Source: Salegentibacter holothuriorum (GTDB lineage Bacteria > Bacteroidota > Bacteroidia > Flavobacteriales > Flavobacteriaceae). From it: 64,000 bases of DNA. A model generated the notes under the pieces. It saw nothing but the letters and a program-made list of their open reading frames with translations. It was not told where the DNA came from and did not search any database. The stretch covers positions 248,001 through 312,000 of the forward strand of contig NZ_FUYY01000002.1 of NCBI RefSeq assembly GCF_900168045.1. The letters are read 5' to 3'. The position numbers and the translations under genes are program-made. Each line of letters starts with the position of its first letter. The stretch's first letter is position 1. Below are positions 35,567-44,426 of this stretch, one piece after another.

Positions 35567-36379
35567 CTATTCTGATAAAACTTCGTTAATATAAAAATCC
35601 TGATAAGCCTGGCTAAATTCTTCCCTGTTTTTGTATGGAAGTAATGGTTTATTAAGCCTACTTAGGTATAATGATAAATCTTCAGGAATATTGTCACCAG
35701 CTGTAATTATTGCATCTGAATGATCTACTGCCTGCTTCATTAAATTAACAAAGTTTGGAGTTTTTAAATGTTTTGTATCTTCTTTTTCCATCCCATCATA
35801 CAATACCTTTTCCTGCATATCTTCGTCTAACGTTTCATCGAAGTCTTGATTGTATACAGAGGTAACAATTTTTGCACCACTAAACAATGGTTCGTTACCA
35901 TAATAACGTCTTAAGTACAATGGAAGCAAGGATGCCAGCCAACCATGAACATGAATAATATCTGGCGACCAGTTTAATTTTTTCACAGTTTCTATTACCC
36001 CCTTAGCGAAAAAGATAGCGCGCTCGTCGTTATCTTCAAACAAATTACCTTCCTCATCGGTAAGTGTAGCTTTTCTTTTAAAATAATCTTCGTTATCTAT
36101 AAAGTAAACCTGCATTCTTTCCTTTGGAATAGAAGCCACTTTTATAATCAATGGCATATCCAAATCATTAATCACCAGATTCATCCCCGAAAGCCTTATC
36201 ACTTCGTGAAGTTGATGGCGGCGTTCATTGATATTACCAAACCGGGGCATAAAAATTCTTATTTGCCCTCCAATATTATTTACCATTTTTGCGGCTTCAA
36301 AAGACGTGGATGATATTTCGGTTTCAGGCAGGTAAGGAATAACTTCAGATGATACGTATAATATCCTCTTATCTTTCAT
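35567..36379 (-). CDS. Half-length glycogen/starch synthase-like protein (GT5 N-terminal domain only)
   Basis: 270 residues against about 470 for GlgA; only the N-terminal Rossmann-like domain is present (RILYVSSEVIPYLPETEISS, IRIFMPRFGNINERRHQLHE, DIIHVHGWLASLLPLYL). The glycine loop KTGGLGDV that binds ADP-glucose is replaced by ETEISSTS, and the C-terminal nucleotide domain is missing. Catalysis is therefore unlikely; a binding or regulatory role is inferred. Often annotated simply as glycogen synthase. First gene of the run to DUF4270 and glmS, divergent from panC. Confidence 0.82.
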   Translation of the reverse strand: MKDKRILYVSSEVIPYLPETEISSTSFEAAKMVNNIGGQIRIFMPRFGNINERRHQLHEVIRLSGMNLVINDLDMPLIIKVASIPKERMQVYFIDNEDYFKRKATLTDEEGNLFEDNDERAIFFAKGVIETVKKLNWSPDIIHVHGWLASLLPLYLRRYYGNEPLFSGAKIVTSVYNQDFDETLDEDMQEKVLYDGMEKEDTKHLKTPNFVNLMKQAVDHSDAIITAGDNIPEDLSLYLSRLNKPLLPYKNREEFSQAYQDFYINEVLSE

Positions 36380-36419
36380 AAATAGATGGCTTTAATTGCG
36401 ATTGCGAACAAAAAACACG

Positions 36420-36427
36420 CAAAATTA
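36420..36427 (-). promoter_or_regulatory. -7 box for the GT5-like/DUF4270/glmS run
   Basis: TAATTTTG on the minus strand (36427 to 36420) fits TANNTTTG and lies about 40 bases before the ATG at 36379. It sits back to back with a box for panC. The -33 box is not clear. Confidence 0.5.
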
Positions 36428-36458
36428 CAAAAATTTATGCAGATTGCTGGTAATATAT

Positions 36459-36466
36459 TAAGTTTG
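36459..36466 (+). promoter_or_regulatory. -7 box for panC-panD
   Basis: TAAGTTTG at 36459-36466 fits TANNTTTG and lies 23 bases before the panC ATG at 36490. The two divergent promoters share a 110 bp spacer. Confidence 0.55.
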
Positions 36467-36489
36467 CACGCTGTTAATTTTATAATAAA

Positions 36490-37347
36490 ATGCAGGTTTT
36501 CAAAGAAAAAACCCCTTTAAAAGCGGCTATTAGAACCGCAAAATCTAAAGAAAAGACCATTGGTTTAGTCCCTACTATGGGGGCTTTACACGAGGGGCAT
36601 TTATCTCTGGTAAAACAGGCTCTACAAGCATGTGATCAAGTGATTGTCAGTATCTTTGTAAATCCAACCCAATTTGATAATGCGGAGGATCTTGAAAAAT
36701 ATCCACGTACTTTAGAAGAAGATATTAGGCTCTTGAAAGAGGCCGGTTCTAAGCTTTGGGTTTTTGCTCCTACGGCCAACGAATTATACGGTAAAAATAT
36801 AAGTTCTGAGCAGTTTCATTTTGATGGATTAGAGCAAGTGATGGAAGGAAAACACCGAAACGGACATTTTGACGGAGTTGGAACCATCGTAAAAAGGTTG
36901 TTCGAAGTAATTACGCCTCATAAAGCTTTTTTTGGCGAAAAAGATTTTCAGCAGTTACAAATTGTAAGAAAATTAATTGAAAAAACAGGGCTTCCAGTGC
37001 AAATAGTAGGCTGCCCTATTTTAAGGGAAGATAATGGTTTGGCAAGAAGCTCCCGGAATGAAAGGTTGAATACCATTGAGCGTGAAAAAGCTTCTTTTAT
37101 TTATCAAACCTTGCTCAAAGCCAAGGAATTATTTGGCACAAAAAGTGCAGAATATATTCACAACTGGGTACAGGAACAATTTGATAGCCATCCAATTTTA
37201 AAACTAGAATATTTTGAAATTGCCAATACCCAAACATTAGAAAAAATTAACCGAAAAAGAAAAGGCAATACCTACCGTGCTTTTATCGCAGCCTATGCTG
37301 GCGATGTTAGGCTTATAGATAATATTGCCCTAAACAACGAGGAATAA
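36490..37347 (+). CDS. panC: Pantothenate synthetase
   Basis: 285 residues. PTMGALHEGHLSLVKQA holds the HxGH nucleotide-binding pair (His34, His37); VSIFVNPTQFDNAEDLEKYP, FFGEKDFQQLQIVRKL and NGLARSSRNERL (KMSKS-like) complete the active site. It condenses pantoate with beta-alanine using ATP. Length is typical (about 280). It leads panC-panD, with panD starting 3 bases after its stop; panB is not in the window. Confidence 0.97.
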   Translation: MQVFKEKTPLKAAIRTAKSKEKTIGLVPTMGALHEGHLSLVKQALQACDQVIVSIFVNPTQFDNAEDLEKYPRTLEEDIRLLKEAGSKLWVFAPTANELYGKNISSEQFHFDGLEQVMEGKHRNGHFDGVGTIVKRLFEVITPHKAFFGEKDFQQLQIVRKLIEKTGLPVQIVGCPILREDNGLARSSRNERLNTIEREKASFIYQTLLKAKELFGTKSAEYIHNWVQEQFDSHPILKLEYFEIANTQTLEKINRKRKGNTYRAFIAAYAGDVRLIDNIALNNEE

Positions 37348-37350
37348 ACT

Positions 37351-37701
37351 ATGCAAGTTCACGTAGTAAAATCTAAAATTCACAGAGTAAAAGTTACCGG
37401 CGCCGATCTTAATTATATTGGAAGCATCACCATAGATGAAGATCTTATGGAAGCTGCTAATATAATTGAAGGTGAAAAAGTTCAAATTGTAAATAATAAC
37501 AATGGGGAGCGCCTGGAAACATATGTAATACCGGGCCCAAGAAATTCTGGCGAAATCACTTTAAACGGTGCCGCCGCGAGAAAAGTAGCTAAAGGCGATA
37601 TTTTAATCTTAATCACTTATGCTATTATGGATTTTGAAGAGGCTAAAACTTTTAAACCTTCTCTGGTATTCCCAAATGAAGAAACCAATCTTTTGAGCTA
37701 A
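37351..37701 (+). CDS. panD: Aspartate 1-decarboxylase
   Basis: 116 residues. The self-cleavage site Gly24-Ser25 lies in [17 protein letters not shown]; cleavage there makes the pyruvoyl group from the serine. [16 protein letters not shown] is the second landmark. It makes beta-alanine for pantothenate, so it feeds the enzyme encoded immediately upstream. Confidence 0.97.
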   Translation: MQVHVVKSKIHRVKVTGADLNYIGSITIDEDLMEAANIIEGEKVQIVNNNNGERLETYVIPGPRNSGEITLNGAAARKVAKGDILILITYAIMDFEEAKTFKPSLVFPNEETNLLS

Positions 37702-37705
37702 TTAA

Positions 37706-38671
37706 TTGAAAAAAAAAGCCGTTAAAATACTTAAAATCATACTCCCATTATTATTGGGAGTTTTTTTAGTTTGGTATTCTCTTAAAAGTGCTACACCTGC
37801 AGAAAGAGAAGAGTTATGGCTAAATATTTTAAATGCCAATCCCTGGTTTCTATTGCTTTCTATGATTTTTGGCGGGCTCTCCCACCTTTCACGTGCCTAC
37901 CGGTGGAAGTTCATGTTAGAACCTATGGGCTATAAACCCAGGTTACCCAATAGTTTTATGGCCGTAATGGCAGGTTACCTCGCAAATTTTGGTATTCCAA
38001 GATCGGGAGAAGTTTTACGCGCAGCCAGTCTTTCTTCTTATGAAAAGATTCCTTTTGAAAAAGCATTTGGAACTATTATTTCTGAACGAATTGCCGATGT
38101 AGTGGTCATGCTTAGCATTACCGCATTCACTTTATTACTTCAAACCGAATATTTACTGGCTTACTTCAGCAATAATAATATTAATCCTTTAATCAGTTTC
38201 GGATTCCTTTTAGCTCTTTTAGTAGTTGGGATTATTGTACTTCAGTTTATTAAAAGATCACAACTTTCATTTTTGATTCGTATTAAAAAAATGGCACGCG
38301 GACTTTTAGAAGGAATGCGAAGTATATTCAGAATGAAACAAAAATGGGCATTTATCTTCCATACGTTATTTATATGGCTCATGTATATTTTAATGTTCTA
38401 TGTGATTATTTTTGCCGTTCCCGGAATGGAAAACACCAGCTTCTCTGTAATCATGGCTGCATTTGTAGTGGGTTCATTTGCAATTTCGGCCACCAATGGC
38501 GGAATTGGCGTTTACCCGGTAGCAATTGGTGCTATTCTAGTTGTTTTTGGCATTGCTAAACAAACCGGCGAAGCTTTTGGCTGGATCACCTGGGGCACAC
38601 AAACCCTTTTAGTTCTTATCCTGGGCGCACTTTCCTTCATATTTCTCCCTATTTTCAACCGTCAGAAATAA
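37706..38671 (+). CDS. Flippase-like integral membrane protein (lysylphosphatidylglycerol synthase TM family)
   Basis: 321 residues read from a TTG 4 bases after panD. Eight or so helices; landmarks GGLSHLSRAYRWKFML, AGYLANFGIPRSGEVLRAAS and FVVGSFAISATNGGIGVYPV fit the YbhN/UPF0104 family, which shares the membrane domain of MprF. It lacks the MprF aminoacyl-transferase domain, so lipid translocation rather than aminoacylation would be expected. The substrate is unknown. It is translationally close to panD. Confidence 0.85.
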   Translation: MKKKAVKILKIILPLLLGVFLVWYSLKSATPAEREELWLNILNANPWFLLLSMIFGGLSHLSRAYRWKFMLEPMGYKPRLPNSFMAVMAGYLANFGIPRSGEVLRAASLSSYEKIPFEKAFGTIISERIADVVVMLSITAFTLLLQTEYLLAYFSNNNINPLISFGFLLALLVVGIIVLQFIKRSQLSFLIRIKKMARGLLEGMRSIFRMKQKWAFIFHTLFIWLMYILMFYVIIFAVPGMENTSFSVIMAAFVVGSFAISATNGGIGVYPVAIGAILVVFGIAKQTGEAFGWITWGTQTLLVLILGALSFIFLPIFNRQK

Positions 38672-38708
38672 TATATATCTTGTGTTGGTTAAACAAAACC
38701 CAACACCT

Positions 38709-39857
38709 ATGATTAAAAAACTACTAATTTTTGTACTGCTGGTAGCTCCGCTACTAAGTTCAGCACAAACTCTTTATGAAACGATCTCTTCAACCAAACT
38801 CGGCGAAACAAGAGAAATCAAGATTCAATTACCACGAAATTACGAGGAAAACACTGAAAAGACTTACCCGGTTATTCTCGTACTCGATGGAGACTATCTT
38901 TTTGAGCCCATGGCGGGCAATGTAGATTATTATTCTTACTGGGAAGATGCTCCCGAAATGATTGTAGTAGGCGTAAACCAAAGCAAATCCCGTATGGATG
39001 ATGCCTACTACGAAGAACGTAATTTCCTACCAGCAGATAAAGGCGCAGCTTTTTTTGAATTCCTGGGAATGGAACTTTTGCAGCACCTGGATAATAAATA
39101 TAGAACTGCAGATTTTAGAGTTATTGCAGGGCATGATTACACGGCAAATTTTATTAATTATTATCTCCTGAAACCGAATCCAATCTTTAATGGTTACATT
39201 AATTTAAGTCCAGATCTGGCACCACCAATGGCCGATCGTATTACCAATGCCTTAAGAAAGTCTGAAACCAAAAAATGGCTTTACCTGGCTACCGGAACCG
39301 ATGATATCCCACAGCTAAAAAAGGGAATTGAAGACCTAAATTCTCAACTAGCAGCTTTGGAAAACGATTTGGTAACCTACAAGTTTGATAATTTTGAAAA
39401 TGCCACCCATTATTCCCTGGTTGGAAAAGCAATCCCGGCCGCTTTAGAAAGTATGTTTAGCGTTTACAGGCCAATAAGCAAGAAAGATTACAATGAACTC
39501 TTGTTACAAACCTCTGTTTCTTCAGTAGAATTTTTGACCGATAAATATGAAAGCATAAACGATCTTTTCGGTATTCAGAAAAAAATAAGATTAAGTGATT
39601 TTATGGCTATTCATAATGCAATTGAAAAAACACGACGCTGGGACGATTATAAAGGCTTAAGCGATTTGGCTTATGACAACTACCCGGGAACTATGCTGGG
39701 AACTTACTTTGAAGCCCGCTACGAAGAGGAAACCGGCAATCCTAAAAAAGCGATGCGCACCTACCAAAATGCCTACGGACAGGAAAAAATCGCATTTTTA
39801 GATACCGATTTTATGCTGGCTAAAGCCGATGCAATTAAAAAAGATTTCGGTTATTAG
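38709..39857 (+). CDS. Esterase-fold protein with altered nucleophile
   Basis: 382 residues from the ATG at 38709, which begins a signal peptide (MIKKLLIFVLLVAPLLSSAQ); the frame is open from 38682. An alpha/beta-hydrolase esterase domain (PF00756-like) covers about 25-260 (REIKIQLPRNYEEN, YPVILVLDGDYLFEP). The nucleophile elbow expected as GHSxG reads AGHDYTANF, with Asp143 in place of serine. The C-terminal 120 residues are helical and TPR-like (YPGTMLGTYFEARYEEETGN). Probably periplasmic. Possibly a non-enzymatic relative of the esterases; substrate unknown. Confidence 0.82.
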   Translation: MIKKLLIFVLLVAPLLSSAQTLYETISSTKLGETREIKIQLPRNYEENTEKTYPVILVLDGDYLFEPMAGNVDYYSYWEDAPEMIVVGVNQSKSRMDDAYYEERNFLPADKGAAFFEFLGMELLQHLDNKYRTADFRVIAGHDYTANFINYYLLKPNPIFNGYINLSPDLAPPMADRITNALRKSETKKWLYLATGTDDIPQLKKGIEDLNSQLAALENDLVTYKFDNFENATHYSLVGKAIPAALESMFSVYRPISKKDYNELLLQTSVSSVEFLTDKYESINDLFGIQKKIRLSDFMAIHNAIEKTRRWDDYKGLSDLAYDNYPGTMLGTYFEARYEEETGNPKKAMRTYQNAYGQEKIAFLDTDFMLAKADAIKKDFGY

Positions 39858-39876
39858 CGGGAAAATTTAAAGCTAA

Positions 39877-41241
39877 ATGGCCAAGGTTAAATCAACGTTT
39901 TATTGTCAGAATTGCGGGAGCCAATATTCTAAATGGCAGGGCAAATGCAGCTCTTGCGGCGAGTGGAATACCATTGCCGAAGAAATTGTAGAAAAACCTG
40001 ACAAAAAGGACTGGAAATCTCCTACCGACAGGGAAGCAAAACGAACTGCCAAACCTTTAAAAATAGCTGAAATTGAAAACAGCCCCCAAAACCGATGGAA
40101 TACCGGTAATAATGAACTGGATCGGGTTCTGGGCGGCGGACTTGTACCGGGATCGCTCACCCTACTGGGCGGTGAACCGGGCATAGGGAAAAGTACTTTG
40201 CTCCTTCAAATTTCACTTCAATTAAATTACAAAGTATTATACGTTTCGGGCGAAGAAAGTCAGCAGCAAATAAAAATGCGCGCAGAACGCATCAATCCGG
40301 TTGCTGCCAATTGCTATATTCTCACCGAAACCAAAACTCAAAATATCTTCAGGCAAATTGAAGCTATTGAGCCCGAAGTAATTATTATAGATTCTATACA
40401 AACCCTGCACAGCGATTATATTGAGAGTGCACCGGGAAGCATCTCCCAAATTAGGGAATGTACCGCCGAACTCATAAAATTCGCTAAAGAGACCAATACT
40501 CCAGTCATTTTAATAGGCCATATCACCAAAGAAGGAAGTATTGCCGGCCCTAAAGTACTCGAGCATATGGTAGACACCGTTTTGCAGTTTGAAGGCGACA
40601 GAAACCACGTATATCGAATTCTAAGAGCGCATAAAAATCGTTTTGGTTCTACCCATGAATTGGGAATTTATGAAATGCAGGGCAGCGGTTTAAGGGAAGT
40701 AAGCAACCCCTCAGAGATTTTAATTTCCAAAAATGATGAAGACCTAAGCGGAACAGCAATTTCAGCCACCCTGGAAGGAATGCGACCGCTTATGATAGAA
40801 ATTCAGGCACTGGTTAGCACGGCAGTTTATGGAACCCCGCAGCGCTCTGCTACAGGATACAATGTAAAAAGACTCAATATGTTACTGGCGGTTTTAGAAA
40901 AACGTGCCGGTTTTAGATTGGGTGCTAAAGATGTTTTCCTAAATATTACCGGCGGAATTAGTGTAGATGATCCCGCCATAGACCTTGCGGTAATCGCTGC
41001 TATTTTATCTTCAAATGAAGATATTTCTATTCCAAAAGATATCTGTTTTGCTGCTGAAGTTGGACTTGCAGGTGAAATTAGACCTGTGACCCGTGTAGAA
41101 CAGCGCATTATTGAAGCCGAAAAACTTGGTTTTGCTTCAATCCTGGTTTCCAAACAAAGCAAAATCCCAAAAAGCAACTTCAATATTAATATCGTAAAAG
41201 TTGCTAAAATTGAAGATGTGGTAAGTCATTTGTTTGGATAA
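39877..41241 (+). CDS. radA: DNA repair protein RadA
   Basis: 454 residues. N-terminal zinc finger C10/C13/C24/C27 (CQNCGS, CSSCGEWN), Walker A GGEPGIGKST (98-107), the RadA-specific KNRFG at 253-257, and a Lon-protease-like C-terminal domain (about 280-454) without proteolytic purpose. It is a DnaB-like helicase that drives branch migration in recombination. Length is standard. It follows the esterase-like gene by 19 bp on the same strand. Confidence 0.97.
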   Translation: MAKVKSTFYCQNCGSQYSKWQGKCSSCGEWNTIAEEIVEKPDKKDWKSPTDREAKRTAKPLKIAEIENSPQNRWNTGNNELDRVLGGGLVPGSLTLLGGEPGIGKSTLLLQISLQLNYKVLYVSGEESQQQIKMRAERINPVAANCYILTETKTQNIFRQIEAIEPEVIIIDSIQTLHSDYIESAPGSISQIRECTAELIKFAKETNTPVILIGHITKEGSIAGPKVLEHMVDTVLQFEGDRNHVYRILRAHKNRFGSTHELGIYEMQGSGLREVSNPSEILISKNDEDLSGTAISATLEGMRPLMIEIQALVSTAVYGTPQRSATGYNVKRLNMLLAVLEKRAGFRLGAKDVFLNITGGISVDDPAIDLAVIAAILSSNEDISIPKDICFAAEVGLAGEIRPVTRVEQRIIEAEKLGFASILVSKQSKIPKSNFNINIVKVAKIEDVVSHLFG

Positions 41242-41303
41242 ATCATCCTCTCATCTTTAAATCAATAAAATATCGTAATTTAATTTGACTTAAAATTTTA
41301 GTT

Positions 41304-41549
41304 ATGAAAGATGAAAAAATGAAGGAAAAGATAATAGCCTATATTGATAATGCAGATAAAGAGTTATTAAATAAGCTTAGTGAGGTAATTGAAAATTATA
41401 AGGAAAAAGAGACTGTTGCATATACTTTAGAAGGCAAACCACTATCTGAAAAGGATTATTTAAAGGAGTTAGAAATTGCCGAGAACGAAATTAATAGCGG
41501 ACAATTTATTAGTCAGGAAGAGTTGGAAAAAGAAGCGGAAAACTGGTAA
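41304..41549 (+). CDS. Putative antitoxin of a RelE/ParE-type pair
   Basis: 81 residues, acidic and helical (MKDEKMKEKIIAYIDNADKE, then LNKLSEVIENYKEKETVAYT, LEKEAENW at the end). The GKPLSEKDYLKELEIAENEI stretch resembles the toxin-binding tail of small antitoxins. No DNA-binding domain is obvious. The identification rests mainly on position: its stop overlaps the start of a RelE/ParE-like toxin by one base. Confidence 0.7.
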   Translation: MKDEKMKEKIIAYIDNADKELLNKLSEVIENYKEKETVAYTLEGKPLSEKDYLKELEIAENEINSGQFISQEELEKEAENW

Positions 41550-41845
41550 TGCCTAAATTCAATATAATTTGGTCTTCAACTGCAAAATTAGAACTTCAAA
41601 AAATACACGATTATTTTAAGTTTGAGAAAAAAGCCCCTCAAGCAGCAAAATCAATAGTTCGGGACATTCTTAAAGCAACTAGAGAGATTACTTTTCCTTC
41701 ACAATACCAAATTGAAGAAAGCAATTCAAAATATCGTAGGATTGTAATTCGTAATTATAAAATAATTTACCAGGAAGAAAATAGTAATATTTTAATCTTA
41801 AGAATTTTTGATAGCCGCCAAAGTCCTGAGAAGCTAAATGATTGA
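41549..41845 (+). CDS. RelE/ParE family toxin
   Basis: 98 residues with the RelE/ParE layout: FNIIWSSTAKLELQKIHDYF at the start, a helical pair, then RRIVIRNYKIIYQEE and ILILRIFDSRQSPEKL at the C-terminus. The Arg/Tyr pattern in the last strands is usual for the family. RelE-like members cleave ribosome-bound mRNA and ParE-like members inhibit gyrase; I cannot tell which from sequence alone. Coupled to the antitoxin gene by a one-base stop/start overlap. Confidence 0.85.
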   Translation: MPKFNIIWSSTAKLELQKIHDYFKFEKKAPQAAKSIVRDILKATREITFPSQYQIEESNSKYRRIVIRNYKIIYQEENSNILILRIFDSRQSPEKLND

Positions 41846-41905
41846 GAAACTTTCATCCTTAATCTGGCATAATTACTGCTCTAAATTGCACGGAAACGCA
41901 AGACT

Positions 41906-43039
41906 ATGAAGCAGATTAAAATTTTAAGCTTATTCTTAATTCTAATAATTTCGGGATGTTCTCAGGTAAATAAAGCAACCGATTTTATCACCAACCCTAC
42001 CGCAAAAGAACAGTATAAACGTGATTTTAATGTTTCAGTTGAATTGTTTCAGATTTGGGAAAATTCAGCTGAAACGGTATTTCAGGATAGTGTAAGTATT
42101 AACCTGCCTTATGCTGAAACCGGTAAATTCTTTCCTAAAAGTTTTTCGGTTTATTCTTACGCAATTGAGCTTCAACCGGGAGAAATTTTTAATGTAGAAG
42201 TCGAAACCGATTCTACAAAACAATTGGTTTTTATAGAACTTTTTGAGAAAACGAGCGATTCTATAAACCTATTTGAAAAAGTCAAATTTTCAGATTTCCA
42301 AAAGAAAACTTTAAGTTTTGAAGCCAATAAAAGAGCTACCTATAAATTAGTTATCCAACCCGAAATAGAAGCTAGTACTCCATTTGTATTTAAAATGGAG
42401 AAAAGTCCAGCTTATTTATTTCCGGTAGTTTCCGGAGTAAATACCAACGTACAAAGCTATTGGGGAGACAATCGCGATGGAGGCGCAAGAAGCCACGAAG
42501 GCATCGATATTTTTGCAAAAAGAGGAACACCTGTGGTAGCGGCTACAAACGGCAGTATTGGCTATACTGGCGAAAAAGGCCTTGGCGGCAAACAGGTTTG
42601 GTTACGAGACCACAAGCGCAATCAGTCGCTTTATTATGCACATTTAGATAGCATTGCAGATGTTAGCGGAAATGTAAAAAGAGGAGATACTTTGGGTTTG
42701 GTGGGGAATACGGGAAATGCGAGAACCACGCCACCACACCTGCATTTTGGTATTTATAAAAGTTATCGCGGTGCTATAAATCCTTTACATTTTGTTTATC
42801 AAACTAATATTCTGAAAACCGAACCTGAGAAATTAGATAATATTCCAAAGAAATTAATTGTGCAGAGTAGCAAAGCCAATCTTAGAAATAAGCCATCAAC
42901 TTCTAATTCGAAAATTTTAAGCACTTACAAAGCTAAGGATACACTTCAATTTTTAGGAAAAACTAAAGATTGGTTTCACGTTAGAAACCCTGAGAACAAA
43001 GCTTCTTTTATTCACCAGAGTTTGGTGAGTCCCATTTAG
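41906..43039 (+). CDS. M23 (LytM) peptidase lipoprotein with SH3 domain
   Basis: 377 residues. Lipoprotein signal with Cys18 (LILIISGCSQ). A beta-rich N-terminal part resembles PPC-type domains (about 60-165). The LytM zinc site is His197-x3-Asp201 (SHEGIDIFA) and His278-x-His280 (PPHLHFG), with YYAHLDSI near 245. A bacterial SH3 domain ends the protein (about 315-377, KANLRNKPSTSNSKILSTYK). All metal ligands are present, so an active peptidoglycan endopeptidase is likely. Confidence 0.92.
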   Translation: MKQIKILSLFLILIISGCSQVNKATDFITNPTAKEQYKRDFNVSVELFQIWENSAETVFQDSVSINLPYAETGKFFPKSFSVYSYAIELQPGEIFNVEVETDSTKQLVFIELFEKTSDSINLFEKVKFSDFQKKTLSFEANKRATYKLVIQPEIEASTPFVFKMEKSPAYLFPVVSGVNTNVQSYWGDNRDGGARSHEGIDIFAKRGTPVVAATNGSIGYTGEKGLGGKQVWLRDHKRNQSLYYAHLDSIADVSGNVKRGDTLGLVGNTGNARTTPPHLHFGIYKSYRGAINPLHFVYQTNILKTEPEKLDNIPKKLIVQSSKANLRNKPSTSNSKILSTYKAKDTLQFLGKTKDWFHVRNPENKASFIHQSLVSPI

Positions 43040-43040
43040 A

Positions 43041-43075
43041 TTGTAGCCTTACCCAATTTTTAGGGAAGGCTACAA
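43041..43075. terminator. Hairpin between convergent genes
   Basis: TTGTAGCCTT (43041-43050) pairs with AAGGCTACAA (66-75 of the same hundred) right after the M23 gene and before the convergent MutS-like gene. No long T run follows, so it may be a weak or factor-aided terminator. Confidence 0.5.
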
Positions 43076-43107
43076 AATCACTCGTCATTGAGATCCCGCT
43101 GACTATA

Positions 43108-44370
43108 TTAATCTAGCAATTTGTTTAACCCTTCTTTTTCAAATAAAATTTGACCAACTTTAATGTCCGACCAACCTTTTTTTAGTTGATAAGTAAAAGT
43201 GGGCATATTTTCGATCAATTCACAATCAATATAATAATTTTCAATTTTTCCATTTGAAATGCTTTTTAATTCTTGAATGTGAGTGGATATAAAAAAATAT
43301 GATTTATTGAATTTGCTTAATCCTTTTATGGTTGTTTTACAAATTTCAAACCCATCTTCCACATTCGTTCCACTAAAAAGTTCATCAAAAATAGCAAAAC
43401 ATTTTTTTCCACTATTTACTTGCTCAATTACACCTTTAAGATTCATCACTTCGGTCATGAAGTGGCTATAACCATTTAAAATATCATCTCTTCTGTTTAT
43501 TTCAATTGAAAAGTAATCAAAAAATGGAATTTCTGCTTTTGACGCCGGCGTTCCAATCCCTAAATGACCAAAATATATGCAAAGTCCAACTGCTTTTAAA
43601 AAAGTTGATTTCCCTGACATATTTGGTCCATTTAATACAATTACATTACTATTTGTTTCAAGGTTATTTTTGACCGGATTTTCTAATAATGGATGATAAA
43701 AATCTCGAAGTTTAATAATACTATCTGTAAAAATTGGAAACGAAAAATCGTTTTTTGTTATTCCTATGCTAATGGATAAATATGATTCGAATAGGAAAAA
43801 TGCTTCCCAAAAAGGTCTTATCAATTCCTTTCTCTTTAGCGCATTAATTTTTTCGATTAATTCGATTACGTGCTTATCTTTTAGTCCTTTTTCTCTGATT
43901 ATAAACTCAAACTTATGAAGCTCAAAATTTGATAGGAACTGTAAAATTTGTTTAATGTTTGAAGCGTATTCTTTTGGAAAAGCTTCTAATTTCAATCTTG
44001 TAAAATATTTGGATTCCAAACGATGGAAAAACAAAACCAATTGATTCAGTTTACTCGTATATCGTGTTTTCTCTTGTTTTGAAGCAAATAGTTTATATTT
44101 CAGTTTTTTCTTTGAAAGGTCTTCGATTTTGTCATCGTTAAGAAAAAAATGAACTTCGTTTAAGTATAAAACTGTATAGGAGTAGTCCTTTAATACATTC
44201 TTATTTTCAGAGAATCCTTTCAATATATTCTGACGGTGAATTATGTCAGTAGTCGATTGCAATGGTTTTTCAAGAATATCAAAGATTTTATTCCTTGAAA
44301 ACATATTTAGGGAATAGTCGAATAATGGTAAAATTTCCTTTTCTATATTTAAATCTTTAATATTATTCAT
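43108..44370 (-). CDS. MutS-type ATPase without mismatch-recognition domain
   Basis: 420 residues against about 850 for MutS. The C-terminal half is a MutS domain V ATPase: Walker A GPNMSGKST (248-256), Walker B IFDELFSGTN (Asp329-Glu330) and STHIQEL. The N-terminal half is helical and corresponds at most to the MutS core/lever (RQNILKGFSENKNVLKDYSY). Domain I with the mismatch-reading Phe-x-Glu is absent, and there is no Smr domain, so it is neither MutS1 nor MutS2. A role in recombination or structure recognition is possible but unproven. Confidence 0.85.
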   Translation of the reverse strand: MNNIKDLNIEKEILPLFDYSLNMFSRNKIFDILEKPLQSTTDIIHRQNILKGFSENKNVLKDYSYTVLYLNEVHFFLNDDKIEDLSKKKLKYKLFASKQEKTRYTSKLNQLVLFFHRLESKYFTRLKLEAFPKEYASNIKQILQFLSNFELHKFEFIIREKGLKDKHVIELIEKINALKRKELIRPFWEAFFLFESYLSISIGITKNDFSFPIFTDSIIKLRDFYHPLLENPVKNNLETNSNVIVLNGPNMSGKSTFLKAVGLCIYFGHLGIGTPASKAEIPFFDYFSIEINRRDDILNGYSHFMTEVMNLKGVIEQVNSGKKCFAIFDELFSGTNVEDGFEICKTTIKGLSKFNKSYFFISTHIQELKSISNGKIENYYIDCELIENMPTFTYQLKKGWSDIKVGQILFEKEGLNKLLD

Positions 44371-44426
44371 ATTCTATTCCGAGAGTTCGTTTCAGCTTGC
44401 AGGTAACTTGCTTTGTTAATTAAAAT

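Noticed and set aside
35567-36379. Annotation as a working glycogen synthase
   Set aside because: Half length, and the ADP-glucose glycine loop is missing.
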